Positions 43,199 through 50,631 of a DNA stretch of 50,631 nucleotides are shown in pieces. The stretch is from contig JAKSKZ010000026.1 of the NCBI GenBank assembly GCA_024401475.1, positions 1 through 50,631 on the forward strand, read 5' to 3'. Numbering within the stretch: position 1 is the stretch's first letter; each line of letters starts with the position of its first letter. The DNA comes from Paludibacteraceae bacterium. Lineage in GTDB: Bacteria > Bacteroidota > Bacteroidia > Bacteroidales > Paludibacteraceae. The translations under genes were made by a program, and so were the position numbers. The notes beneath the pieces were generated by a model that ran no database searches, was not told where the DNA came from, and saw nothing but the letters and a program-made list of their open reading frames with translations.

Positions 43199-43882
43199 CT
43201 ATCGCCTCAAGGTTTTCAGATAAGCTTTTCGTTCTGACGCAATGCGATAACTCTCTCTTGCTTTTTGTATTGTTTTGTTATGCACCCAGACATCCAACCG
43301 ATTGTCTAACAAGAGGGGCAGAGTTGATTCATATTGCTTGGTCAAAGCCGTGGCAAAGAACCATGCAGACATCATATTCACATAATACTCAGTTGACTTC
43401 ACCGAAGCCACCCATTCCAAATATTCAGGTTTGAAAGCCTCGTCCAAATAGAACGACATGAGCATCCCCATGCCAAAACGAATGGTATAGGTGTGATCAG
43501 ACGCCATCCAACGACGGATGTGAGGCAACAATTCATCCAAATGCTTCTTGAATATTTTAGGAGACATCAAATCACATGTGGCCCAATTATCCACATACGG
43601 CAAAAAAGCATCCAAGCCATCTATAAGTTTATCGTAATTCTTCTCTCTTTCCAAAAGAAATCCATGTAAATTATCCTCCTCATAGTATTGATGAGGCAAA
43701 TCGATTAAGAAATCGGCTACGTCAACTCTTTTCGATAACTCCTTGGCCAAAAGACGAAGAACGGGCACCCTCACCCCTATCACTTTTTTAGGATCAACTG
43801 TCGGCATTAATTTACTGTGAAATTCTCTATATTCAACATCTTGCAATTCGAACAACCGATCCTTTATCTCTTTTGTAATCAT
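43199..43882 (-). CDS. DNA alkylation repair protein, AlkD-type HEAT-repeat glycosylase
   Basis: 227 residues from the ATG at 43882 (MITKEIKDRLFELQD). An in-frame ATG 57 bases upstream adds a hydrophobic Phe-rich stretch unlike the family, so it is not used here. The protein is all-helical with HEAT-like repeats. It shows 'VIGVRVPVLRLLAKEL' near the N-terminus, 'WATCDLMSPKIFKKH' with a conserved Asp, and 'WMASDHTYTIRFGMGML'. AlkD-like proteins remove bulky alkyl adducts from purines. Small Bacteroidota members of this family may not all be active enzymes. Confidence 0.88.
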   Translation of the reverse strand: MITKEIKDRLFELQDVEYREFHSKLMPTVDPKKVIGVRVPVLRLLAKELSKRVDVADFLIDLPHQYYEEDNLHGFLLEREKNYDKLIDGLDAFLPYVDNWATCDLMSPKIFKKHLDELLPHIRRWMASDHTYTIRFGMGMLMSFYLDEAFKPEYLEWVASVKSTEYYVNMMSAWFFATALTKQYESTLPLLLDNRLDVWVHNKTIQKARESYRIASERKAYLKTLRR

Positions 43883-43986
43883 ACCTTCTATTTTTTCCAA
43901 AAATACAAAAAAAGGGGAAAAGCAAAAGAAACATAACAAGTTGATTTTTTTCAGGCAAAGAGAATCTCAATTAAAGGGATTATTCG

Positions 43987-43994
43987 TAAATTTG
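43987..43994 (+). promoter_or_regulatory. Possible -7 box (TAAATTTG) for nadE
   Basis: TAAATTTG fits the consensus but would give a leader of about 160 bases before the nadE start, so the assignment is tentative. Confidence 0.35.
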
Positions 43995-44160
43995 ACACAT
44001 ACAAATTGGTTCAAAAAAAAACGCCGATTTATAGGAGATTTCTATAAAAGCAAATCAAAAAACAACGGAAAGTTTTAAAGGGAGTCGCTATTTAATTAAA
44101 TTTTAAATGGTGAATTTTCAAGTCACCTAAAATATCTGTCAACCGCAAAACACATTAAAT

Positions 44161-46101
44161 ATGGCAAACAATCACGGATTTATCAGAGTGGCCACCGCCA
44201 TTCCCAATGTAAAAATATCAGACTGTCAATACAATAGTGAAAGGATTAAGAACCTCATTATTGAAGCAGACAAGAAGGAAGTTCAAATCATCTGTTTCCC
44301 TGAGTTGTGCATCACAGCCTACACTTGTGCAGATCTGTTCTATCAAAAGCAACTGCTAATCGCCGCAGAAGAGAGCCTCGGCAATCTTCTTCAAGCGACA
44401 AAAGACATGGACATCACTTTCATTGTTGGTCTTCCTAAAGTTCAGTCAAACAGACTTTTCAACATCGCAGTCGTTTGCCAAAAGGGAAAGATTTTGGGAG
44501 CAGTCCCCAAGACATACATTCCTAATTATAATGAATTTTATGAAAAGAGATGGTTCTCTTCTGCAAAAGACATACTTGACTGCGAAATCAATCTTTGCGG
44601 ACAAGACGTTCCGTTTGGAACAAACCTTCTTTTCGGTGATGACAATTGTCGCTTTGCCATTGAAATCTGCGAGGACCTTTGGCTTCCACAAGCGCCAAGC
44701 AACCAACACGCATTAGCAGGCGCACAAGTCATTTTCAACCTTTCTGCAAGTGATGAGGTTATCGGTAAGAATGCTTACCTAAAGCAGATGATTCTTCAAC
44801 AATCTGCCAAGTTGGTAGTAGGCTACGTCTATGCTTCTGCTGGATTCGGCGAATCAAGCACGGACCTTGTATTCGCAGGCAACGGACTCATTGCCGAGAA
44901 TGGTTCATTCATCGCCCAATCAGAACGATTCAAATTCGAGGAGCAACTCATCATCGGTGAAATCGACATTGACAAATTAGATGCAGACCGTCTTAAAAAT
45001 TCCGCATACTATGTGGGTTCTGACGACCTCAACGACGATTACACGACCGTTCCTTTGAAATTGGCAGACAAGAATTTTGACAAACTAACACGCAAAATTC
45101 ACCCTACCCCATTCGTTCCTCCTATAGAAGGCATGAAGGAGCGTTGTAACGAAATATTCTCTATCCAAGTGGGCGGTCTTGCCACCCGACTTTATCACAC
45201 GGGCATCAAACATGCTGTAATCGGCATCTCTGGCGGCTTGGACTCTACATTAGCATTGTTAGTCTGCGTTAAGACTTTCGACAAGCTTGGCATTTCAAGA
45301 AAGAATATCATCGGTATTACAATGCCTGGATTCGGAACAACAGGCCGCACATACAACAACTCCATCAAAATGATGCAAGAGTTGGGCATCACGATAAAAG
45401 AGGTTGACATCAAGCCTGCTTGCATCCAACACTTTAAAGACATTGAGCACGACATCAACAATACGGATGTGACTTACGAGAATGCACAAGCTCGCCAACG
45501 TACATACATCCTTATGGACTACGCGAACAAGGCTAATGGTCTTGTTGTCGGAACGGGTGATTTGTCGGAACTTGCCTTGGGTTGGGCTACATACAACGGC
45601 GACCATATGAGCATGTATGGCGTAAACGCATCTATTCCAAAGACATTAGTTCGTTATTTGGTGAAATACGCAGCAGAATACGAAATGGACGAGGTTGCTC
45701 GCAACACATTGCTCGACGTGGTTGACACGCCTATCAGTCCAGAACTTTTGCCTGCAGACAAGGATGGAAACATTGCTCAAAAGACGGAGGATCATGTAGG
45801 ACCATATATTTTGCACGACTTCTTCCTCTATTATACATTACGTCTGGGCTACACTCCTTCAAAGATATTCTATCTTGCATCTCAAGCAATGGAAGGACAA
45901 TTTGACAAGCCAACCATTTTGAAATGGATGAGAACATTCTACAGAAGATTCTTTTATCAACAATTCAAACGTTCTTGCATGCCAGACGGGCCTAAGATTG
46001 GTTCTGTCTGTCTATCTCCTCGTGGAGATTGGAGAATGCCAAGCGATGCTTCATTCGCAGTTTGGAGTGCAGAGTTGGACAAGATAGAAAAGTCTCTTTA
46101 A
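44161..46101 (+). CDS. nadE: Glutamine-dependent NAD+ synthetase
   Basis: A 646-residue two-domain enzyme for the last step of NAD+ synthesis. The N-terminal nitrilase-type glutaminase domain has the triad Glu48 (FPELC), Lys117 (VPKTYIPNY) and Cys170 (IEICEDLW). The C-terminal synthetase domain has the ATP loop 'GISGGLDSTLALL' near residue 356 and 'GTGDLSELALGWATYNGDHMSMYGVNASIPKTLV'. Long fused enzymes of this kind use glutamine rather than free ammonia. topB follows 22 bases later and is probably co-transcribed. Confidence 0.97.
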   Translation: MANNHGFIRVATAIPNVKISDCQYNSERIKNLIIEADKKEVQIICFPELCITAYTCADLFYQKQLLIAAEESLGNLLQATKDMDITFIVGLPKVQSNRLFNIAVVCQKGKILGAVPKTYIPNYNEFYEKRWFSSAKDILDCEINLCGQDVPFGTNLLFGDDNCRFAIEICEDLWLPQAPSNQHALAGAQVIFNLSASDEVIGKNAYLKQMILQQSAKLVVGYVYASAGFGESSTDLVFAGNGLIAENGSFIAQSERFKFEEQLIIGEIDIDKLDADRLKNSAYYVGSDDLNDDYTTVPLKLADKNFDKLTRKIHPTPFVPPIEGMKERCNEIFSIQVGGLATRLYHTGIKHAVIGISGGLDSTLALLVCVKTFDKLGISRKNIIGITMPGFGTTGRTYNNSIKMMQELGITIKEVDIKPACIQHFKDIEHDINNTDVTYENAQARQRTYILMDYANKANGLVVGTGDLSELALGWATYNGDHMSMYGVNASIPKTLVRYLVKYAAEYEMDEVARNTLLDVVDTPISPELLPADKDGNIAQKTEDHVGPYILHDFFLYYTLRLGYTPSKIFYLASQAMEGQFDKPTILKWMRTFYRRFFYQQFKRSCMPDGPKIGSVCLSPRGDWRMPSDASFAVWSAELDKIEKSL

Positions 46102-46108
46102 TTAGTTA

Positions 46109-46118
46109 GGAGGAAGGA
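46109..46118 (+). promoter_or_regulatory. Strong Shine-Dalgarno-like site before topB
   Basis: AGGAGGAAGG lies six bases before the GTG start at 46124. Such a strong site is unusual in this window and supports use of the GTG codon. Confidence 0.6.
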
Positions 46119-46123
46119 AAGTC

Positions 46124-48301
46124 GTGAAAGTTTGTATTGCCGAGAAGCCAAGCGTTGCTCGTGACATCGCAGCCATATTAGGTGCAAACAGCCGAAAAGA
46201 CGGCTATATAGAGGGAAACGGGTACCAAGTGACTTGGGTATTCGGACATCTCTGTACCCTAAAAGAACCTCACGAATACAACCCTGCTTGGAAACGATGG
46301 TCGTTGAGTGACCTCCCGATGATTCCTCAACGTTTCGGCATCAAACTCATCGAGAACGACGGGTCCGAAAAGCAATTCCACATCATCGAGAAACTTATCA
46401 GCACGGCAGACGAAGTGATAAACTGCGGGGATGCTGGGCAAGAGGGTGAACTCATCCAACGATGGGTGATGCAAAAGGCACAATGCAAATGCCCGGTCAA
46501 ACGTCTTTGGATCTCGTCTCTTACAGAAGAGGCGATAAAAGATGGATTTGCTAATCTCCGTCCGCAATCCGACTTCGACAAACTATATGAAGCTGGTGCT
46601 ATGCGCGCCATTGGCGATTGGCTGTTAGGCATGAACGCCACAAGATTATATACTCTTCGCTATGGGCAGAACAGACAAGTTCTGTCCATAGGCAGAGTTC
46701 AAACTCCCACCCTTGCCCTTATTGTAAAAAGGCATTTGGAAATCGTCAATTTCAAGCCTGAACAATATTGGGAACTGAAAACAGTCTACAGAGACACCAC
46801 ATTCAACGCCACGAAAGGTCGCTTCTCATCAGAAGAGGAAGGACGAAAATTCTTGAATGAAGTCATAGCCAGCGACTTTGAAGTAACAGATATTTCCACC
46901 AAAAAAGGCTCTGAATCAGCCCCTCGCCTATTCGACTTGACATCACTCCAAGTGGAATGTAACAAGAAATTTGGATTTTCTGCAGAAGATACGCTTAGGC
47001 ATATTCAGTCGCTTTATGAAAAGAAGGTAACCACCTATCCTCGTGTGGATACAACATACCTGAGTGAAGACATTTATCCTAAAGTCCCCAACATTTTAAG
47101 AGGGCTACGAGCATACGAACCCTTGACACAAAGTGTTCTTGCGAACAAGATTCCTAAGTCAAAAAAAGTATTCGACAATAGCAAAATCACCGACCACCAC
47201 GCTATCATTCCAACAGGAGTGAATCCCGTCAATCTAACGGCTGACGAGCAAAAAGTGTTCGATCTTGTGGCCAGACGGTTCATTGCTAACTTCTATCCCG
47301 ATTGTCAGACATCCACCACCACCGTCATGGGGCAGGTGGAAAAGATAGAGTTTAAGGCTACTGGAAAACAAATATTAGTTCCTGGCTGGCGTGTCGTATT
47401 TGACAAGGACAAAAAAGACGAGGACGAAAAGAACGACGAAGAGAAGACTTTGCCAATTTTCACCAAAGGAGAACGAGGTCCCCACAAGCCCGATTTGAGT
47501 GAGAAGTGGACACAACCACCCAAGCCCTATACGGAAGCCACACTTCTCCGTGCCATGGAAACGGCAGGCAAGCAAATGGAAGACGGAGAACTTAGGGACT
47601 TGCTTAAAGAGAATGGTATTGGCCGACCTTCAACACGAGCCAACATCATAGAAACGCTCTACAAGCGAAATTATATGCGTAAGGAAAAGAAGAACATTTT
47701 CCCTACTCAAACTGGCATTGACCTTATCCAAACCATTCAGCACGAGATTCTTAAATCTGCAGAATTGACAGGGCAATGGGAAAAACGATTGCGCATGATT
47801 GAACGCAACACCTACCAAAGTCAAACTTTTATGGCAGAACTCAAAACAATGGTGGCCACCTTGGTAAACACCGTTCGCAACGATTATGGCAAAACCATTA
47901 CAATCGAAGAACGCAAAGAAGAAGAACCTGCCAAGAAAGAGAAAAAGAGTGCTTCGAAAACAGACAAACCCAAGGCAGAAAAGAGAGAAAGTAAGAAGAC
48001 CACAAAAGCACAAGTTGAAACCACCTCAACGGATAATACTGTGAAAGAGGCGACACAGACTTCTGCCGAGGCAAAAGAAGACAATCTCTGCCCTATCTGC
48101 CATACAGGCGTAATTTTAAAAGGAAAGGCGGCATTCGGTTGTTCCAACTGGAAAAATGGCTGTAAATTGAGAATTCCATTCCAATTTGAAGGCCACACTT
48201 TCACTTCTGAAGAATTAACTAAGTTGACAAAAAAAGAAACGCTACAAATAGGCGAAAAAAATGTCAGACTATCAGAAGAAGGAGAATTTGGAATCATATA
48301 G
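46124..48301 (+). CDS. topB: DNA topoisomerase III
   Basis: A 725-residue type IA topoisomerase that starts with GTG. Toprim domain: KVCIAEKPSVARDIA and 'GDAGQEGELI'. The catalytic tyrosine is Tyr305 in 'TTYPRVDT'. Other core blocks are 'SIGRVQTPTLAL' and 'TDHHAIIPTG'. 'GIGRPSTRANIIETL' precedes a charged Lys/Glu-rich linker (residues ~590-650). The C-terminal zinc-ribbon-like repeat shows CPIC..GCSNWKNGC. It relaxes and unlinks DNA during replication and recombination. The extended linker and single C-terminal repeat match TopB of Bacteroidota. Confidence 0.95.
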   Translation: MKVCIAEKPSVARDIAAILGANSRKDGYIEGNGYQVTWVFGHLCTLKEPHEYNPAWKRWSLSDLPMIPQRFGIKLIENDGSEKQFHIIEKLISTADEVINCGDAGQEGELIQRWVMQKAQCKCPVKRLWISSLTEEAIKDGFANLRPQSDFDKLYEAGAMRAIGDWLLGMNATRLYTLRYGQNRQVLSIGRVQTPTLALIVKRHLEIVNFKPEQYWELKTVYRDTTFNATKGRFSSEEEGRKFLNEVIASDFEVTDISTKKGSESAPRLFDLTSLQVECNKKFGFSAEDTLRHIQSLYEKKVTTYPRVDTTYLSEDIYPKVPNILRGLRAYEPLTQSVLANKIPKSKKVFDNSKITDHHAIIPTGVNPVNLTADEQKVFDLVARRFIANFYPDCQTSTTTVMGQVEKIEFKATGKQILVPGWRVVFDKDKKDEDEKNDEEKTLPIFTKGERGPHKPDLSEKWTQPPKPYTEATLLRAMETAGKQMEDGELRDLLKENGIGRPSTRANIIETLYKRNYMRKEKKNIFPTQTGIDLIQTIQHEILKSAELTGQWEKRLRMIERNTYQSQTFMAELKTMVATLVNTVRNDYGKTITIEERKEEEPAKKEKKSASKTDKPKAEKRESKKTTKAQVETTSTDNTVKEATQTSAEAKEDNLCPICHTGVILKGKAAFGCSNWKNGCKLRIPFQFEGHTFTSEELTKLTKKETLQIGEKNVRLSEEGEFGII

Positions 48302-48334
48302 TATCATTTTGTTCATGATTATCAAACTTTGGCA

Positions 48335-48342
48335 TACCTTTG
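48335..48342 (+). promoter_or_regulatory. -7 box (TACCTTTG) of ppnP
   Basis: TACCTTTG has a TTTG about 8-10 bases before it and lies 32 bases upstream of the ppnP start codon. Confidence 0.6.
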
Positions 48343-48374
48343 CATAAAGAAACAAATACAAACAACATAAAACT

Positions 48375-48656
48375 ATGTTCAAGACAAACGAATATTTTAA
48401 TGGAAGCGTAGTCTCAATGGCATTGGACAGCGCGGAAGGAAAGGCAACCGTAGGTGTTATGGCTGCAGGCGAATATGAATTCGGCACATCAACAGTTGAA
48501 ATCATGACTGTCATTTCTGGTGCTTTGACTATCCAACAGCCAGGAGAAACAGAATGGAAGACCTATAAGAAATTCGAGTCTTTCGTTGTAGCTAAGGATG
48601 TTAAATACAAGGTTAAATGTACAGAAGACACTCCTTACCTTTGCTTGTATAAATAA
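48375..48656 (+). CDS. ppnP: Pyrimidine/purine nucleoside phosphorylase (PpnP, DUF1255)
   Basis: A 93-residue single-domain cupin that phosphorolyses nucleosides. Family features: 'VYFNGKV'-like start (NEYFNGSVVS), 'KATVGVMAAGEYEFGTSTVEIMTVISGAL', 'FESFVVAKDVKYKVKC' and the end 'PYLCLYK'. Length is exactly typical. A terminator follows. Confidence 0.93.
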   Translation: MFKTNEYFNGSVVSMALDSAEGKATVGVMAAGEYEFGTSTVEIMTVISGALTIQQPGETEWKTYKKFESFVVAKDVKYKVKCTEDTPYLCLYK

Positions 48657-48673
48657 GCAAAACGAAGAAGTAG

Positions 48674-48716
48674 AAACGCCTCAACGTCATATTGATATGA
48701 TGCTGAGGCGTTTTTG
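48674..48716 (+). terminator. Rho-independent terminator after ppnP
   Basis: AAACGCCTCA...CGTCATAT / ATATGATGC...TGAGGCGTTT is a long stem, followed by TTGTTT. Confidence 0.85.
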
Positions 48717-48810
48717 TTTATCGAGATTCCGATATCTCATATTTGTATACTGGGGTACCATGCACATTTTGTCATTTTGTACCAATAAGGAGAGAAAGTA
48801 GTAAAAAACC

Positions 48811-49295
48811 AAGAAGCTGTTTAAATTTTAGTGGAAAATTTTGTTAAGGATCAAAAAGCAGAAGGCTAATTGAATCATTGCGACAGAAGACTCAGAGTAA
48901 AATTCGTAATCAATAGTTAGTCTTCTAAAATTTTCAAGCCAGGCAAACGAGCGTTCCACAATCCATCTTTTGGGCAAGACTTGGAATTTAGAAGGGCATT
49001 CATCAGGTCTGAGTACAATCTCAAGATCGCATCCTAAAGTTGCTTTAAGCGTTTTGGATAATTGTTCTCCTCGATATCCGCCATCTGCAATTATTTTTGC
49101 AAGTTTAGGGAACTTATATCTCATATTTTCAAAGACTTGGACAGCACCTACGCTGTCATGGATATTCGCCTCGTGTACAACGACAGCCAAAGGGATACCC
49201 AATATGTCAACTACAAGATGTTGTTTTCTCCCTTTGATTTTCTTGTTGCCATCAATGCCCCTGCATCCTTCATCCGACTCTTTTTCTTGCACTTC
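48811..49295 (-). mobile_element. Truncated IS5-family insertion sequence, copy 1
   Basis: The right end starts at AAGAAGCTGTTTAAATTTTA (48811) and recurs identically at 50576, marking the IS boundary. The element contains the 3' end of a DDE transposase gene and stops being recognisable at about 49295, where the N-terminal half of the transposase and the other terminal repeat should be. Confidence 0.75.
48828..49292 (-). pseudogene. IS5-family DDE transposase, C-terminal part only
   Basis: 154 codons read in frame from a GTG: 'CRGIDGNKKIKGRKQHLVVD' (middle Asp region), 'IIADGGYRGEQL' (second Asp) and 'WIVERSFAWLENFRRL' (the terminal Glu region). This is the second half of a typical IS5/IS427-type transposase, which is about 250-280 residues long or made by frameshifting from two frames. 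An upstream stop within ten codons shows that the N-terminal half is gone, so it is unlikely to be active. Confidence 0.8.
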
Positions 49296-49316
49296 TAAAT
49301 TGAAAGTACATTAATT

Positions 49317-49368
49317 ACAAAAAAAATAAACACAAAGAAACAGAAATAAATCTGCGTCTTTGTGTTTA
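49317..49368 (-). terminator. Rho-independent terminator of the DUF4160/DUF2442 pair
   Basis: On the minus strand ATAAACACAAAGA pairs with TCTTTGTGTTTAT (13 bp), followed by a run of T's. It lies about 65 bases after the DUF2442 stop. Confidence 0.75.
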
Positions 49369-49435
49369 TATGTTTGAAAATTATTGTTATTTCATCAACA
49401 AGAGCGCCTTGGTAAAGACACGCTAATGACAACTT

Positions 49436-49684
49436 TTATGCGACTACACCATACTCATAGATGGAGTCGCTGGCAAGGTCTATTTCATCATTCCAATACA
49501 CACAGGTGCGACTACTATCCAATTGTACCTGATTAAATAAACCATACACTTCTTTGAGTGCTCGGAATGTGGGCAAAGTATCAATATCTTCTTTTACATC
49601 ATATATTACCTTGCGACCATCTTCAAATTCAACAGCAAGAAGGAAGTTGTCCATTGCTCTAAGTGTTTTTATACGAGGAATCAT
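49436..49684 (-). CDS. DUF2442 domain protein
   Basis: 82 residues from the ATG at 49684 (MIPRIKTLRAMDNF); a longer frame to 49720 runs back through the neighbouring gene and is not needed. Typical DUF2442 pattern: 'FLLAVEFEDGRKVIYDVKE' and a closing 'VYWNDEIDLASDSIYEYG'. It overlaps the DUF4160 stop by four bases (ATGA), so the pair is translationally coupled. DUF2442 and DUF4160 genes often sit together and have been proposed as a toxin-antitoxin-like or accessory pair; function is unproven. Confidence 0.88.
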   Translation of the reverse strand: MIPRIKTLRAMDNFLLAVEFEDGRKVIYDVKEDIDTLPTFRALKEVYGLFNQVQLDSSRTCVYWNDEIDLASDSIYEYGVVA

Positions 49685-49932
49685 AATGGAGGAAGTTTTG
49701 TTATTATTTGTTTGTCCCACATCTCTTGAAGTTCATCCTTATGTTGTTCAAGCCATTCTGTAACTAACTTTTGAGCAATATTGGGCAAATCTCCCTCAAA
49801 CATTTCGAATGTCTTAATGTTGAACAAACCAACATGTTCGTTATAAATTGCGTGAATGTGTGACGGTTCGTGCTCCTTGGGTTTGAAGAACATCTTTATC
49901 ACAATTCCATAAAACCTTACTATTTCTGGCAT
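49681..49932 (-). CDS. DUF4160 domain protein
   Basis: An 83-residue protein with the family hallmarks 'MPEIVRFYGIVIKMFF' and 'HEPSHIHAIYNEHVGLFNI', and the C-terminal 'WLEQHKDELQEMWDK'. The conserved His pair (PSHIHA) could bind metal. It is the first gene of a coupled pair with DUF2442 and sits between two IS5 copies. Confidence 0.9.
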   Translation of the reverse strand: MPEIVRFYGIVIKMFFKPKEHEPSHIHAIYNEHVGLFNIKTFEMFEGDLPNIAQKLVTEWLEQHKDELQEMWDKQIITKLPPL

Positions 49933-50073
49933 AATCTCTATTCGATTGAATCGTTTATTTGTTTAAAGATTATTTGAATTTCGACAATATTCAATGCATA
50001 GCAAAGGTAGATAAAAAAATCAAGAATGCAAGATTGACCCATCAAAAATATTATAGTTCTTGCAATATTTCCG

Positions 50074-50081
50074 TATCTTTG
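50074..50081 (+). promoter_or_regulatory. -7 box (TATCTTTG) upstream of the truncated flavodoxin gene
   Basis: TATCTTTG lies 30 bases before the TTG at 50112. It suggests that the gene was once, or still is, transcribed. Confidence 0.5.
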
Positions 50082-50111
50082 TCCCGAATAAAATTCATCG
50101 GCGATATAAAA

Positions 50112-50279
50112 TTGCAGACAAATACATTATCAGACAAGAATATAAAAAAAGCATTGGTCAATCTTTGTGCTCTTGCTTCCATTACAGCAGCTACATCAAG
50201 CTGCAGTCAGCAGAGTGCGACAACAAAATCACTTGTCATCTACTATTCTCAGACTCACGCGTATGGTGACATATCATGA
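50112..50279 (+). pseudogene. Truncated secreted flavodoxin-like lipoprotein, N-terminal ~45 codons
   Basis: From the TTG at 50112 the frame gives a Lys-rich start, a hydrophobic stretch and a lipobox-like SSC (LCALASITAATSSCSQQ), then 'KSLVIYYSQT'. The last block is the hallmark FMN phosphate-loop start of flavodoxins. The expected continuation (G/T-rich loop) is lost: eight codons later the frame ends within an IS4-type transposase fragment. The TTG start is assumed from the promoter position and the absence of an in-frame ATG nearby; the original may have been ATG. Confidence 0.6.
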
Positions 50280-50577
50280 TTCGGAAACCGGCGACGATGT
50301 GGAGTTTATAACCAATAACTTTGAGATAAGTGCTTTAGAGGTTGCAAACCTATATCGTCACAGATGGGATATTGAAGTGTTCTTCAAGTGGATCAAGCAG
50401 AACATCGTTGTAAAGACCTTATGGGGATATTCCGAGAACGCAGTAAAGACTCATCTTTGGGTGGCAATTATTGCATACCTTATTATAGCAAGAATCAAAG
50501 CCGACTACAAAAGCCCTTATTCAATTACCGAAGTGGCTATGTTGATAAGGATCTCTGCACTCGAAAGAGTAGATTAA
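50245..50577 (+). pseudogene. IS4-family transposase, C-terminal fragment
   Basis: The frame reads 'DSETGDDVEFITNNFEISAL' and then 'YRHRWDIEVFFKWIKQN', the E-containing C-terminal signature (Y-x(2)-R-W-x-I/V-E-x-F-F-K-W-I-K) of IS4-group DDE transposases, followed by 'GYSENAVKTHLWVAIIAYLI'. The 5' two-thirds are missing, replaced by the flavodoxin start. The 3' end is cut by the second IS5 copy, which supplies the stop codon at 50575-50577. Confidence 0.8.
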
Positions 50578-50631
50578 GAAGCTGTTTAAATTTTAGTGGA
50601 AAATTTTGTTAAGGATCAAAAAGCAGAAGGC
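50576..50631 (-). mobile_element. IS5-family insertion sequence, copy 2 (right end, runs off the window)
   Basis: 56 bases identical to 48811-48866 (AAGAAGCTGTTTAAATTTTA... to the window edge), in the same orientation. It includes the end of the transposase gene on the minus strand. Whether this copy is full length cannot be seen. Confidence 0.85.

Noticed and set aside
43883..43939. Extending alkD to the upstream ATG at 43939
   Set aside because: The added 19 residues are Phe/Cys-rich and hydrophobic, unlike the family, which begins with the helix MITKEIKD.
49959..50111. Starting the flavodoxin-like frame at the ATG at 49959
   Set aside because: The -7 box at 50074-50081 lies downstream of that ATG, and the added 51 residues have no signal or domain; a start near 50112 puts the signal peptide at the N-terminus.
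1..50631. CRISPR array
   Set aside because: No regularly spaced direct repeats of 24-40 bases with unique spacers are present; the only tandem repeats are the 12-base coding units at 9525-9572.

Overview
The window looks like a chromosomal segment from a member of the Bacteroidota, most likely order Bacteroidales. The evidence is repeated TAnnTTTG -7 promoter boxes just upstream of genes, the short RpoD-type sigma factor, few Shine-Dalgarno sequences, an OmpA-type porin, a DUF5686 protein, and AAA-ATPase/PD-(D/E)XK genes in multiple copies. Most of the window is core housekeeping DNA of about 40% GC. Three accessory patches (0.6-2.5 kb, 18.8-26.3 kb and 48.8-50.6 kb) differ in content and partly in base composition.

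Layout. 1-2.5 kb: the end of a tRNA-Lys gene, then a two-gene secreted module (small secreted protein plus alpha/beta hydrolase). 2.5-7.6 kb: a three-part EmrAB/TolC-like efflux operon and a divergent AraC-type regulator. 8-9.7 kb: a PrsW-type protease and an Rpn-type nuclease. 9.7-15.5 kb: a lipoprotein, an unknown protein, a YugP-like zinc peptidase, an M3 peptidase lipoprotein and a BrkB-type membrane protein, all on the minus strand, followed by RNase P RNA. 16.2-18.8 kb: an HtrA protease and the primary sigma factor. 18.8-23 kb: two closely related AAA-ATPase/PD-(D/E)XK genes, a remnant of a third, and two small unknown genes in the operon of one copy. 23.3-26.1 kb: two FISUMP-type secreted proteins and a small secreted partner protein. 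26.4-32.7 kb: a leucine/isoleucine operon (leuA-leuC-leuD-cimA-leuB) with a readable attenuator and leader peptide. 32.9-41.6 kb: a DUF5686 outer-membrane protein, RNase Z, OmpA, ribosomal protein S1, AsnS and tRNA-Pro. 41.7-48.7 kb: riboflavin synthase, a zinc-finger-like lipoprotein, AlkD, NAD synthetase, topoisomerase III and PpnP. 48.8 kb to the end: insertion-sequence debris around a DUF4160/DUF2442 gene pair and a flavodoxin gene cut off by an IS4-type fragment.

Two observations stand out. First, the last ~49 codons of the two FISUMP genes differ at 31 bases, all in codon positions 1 or 2 and none in position 3. That is the footprint expected of a diversity-generating retroelement (DGR) acting on AAY codons, but no reverse transcriptase or template repeat is in the window, so any such system would act in trans. 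Second, the leu operon is preceded by a 21-codon leader peptide with an Ile-Ile-Ile-Leu-Leu-Leu run and mutually exclusive terminator and antiterminator hairpins. This fits the gene content, because a Leptospira-type citramalate synthase gene in the operon lets LeuCD/LeuB serve isoleucine as well as leucine synthesis.
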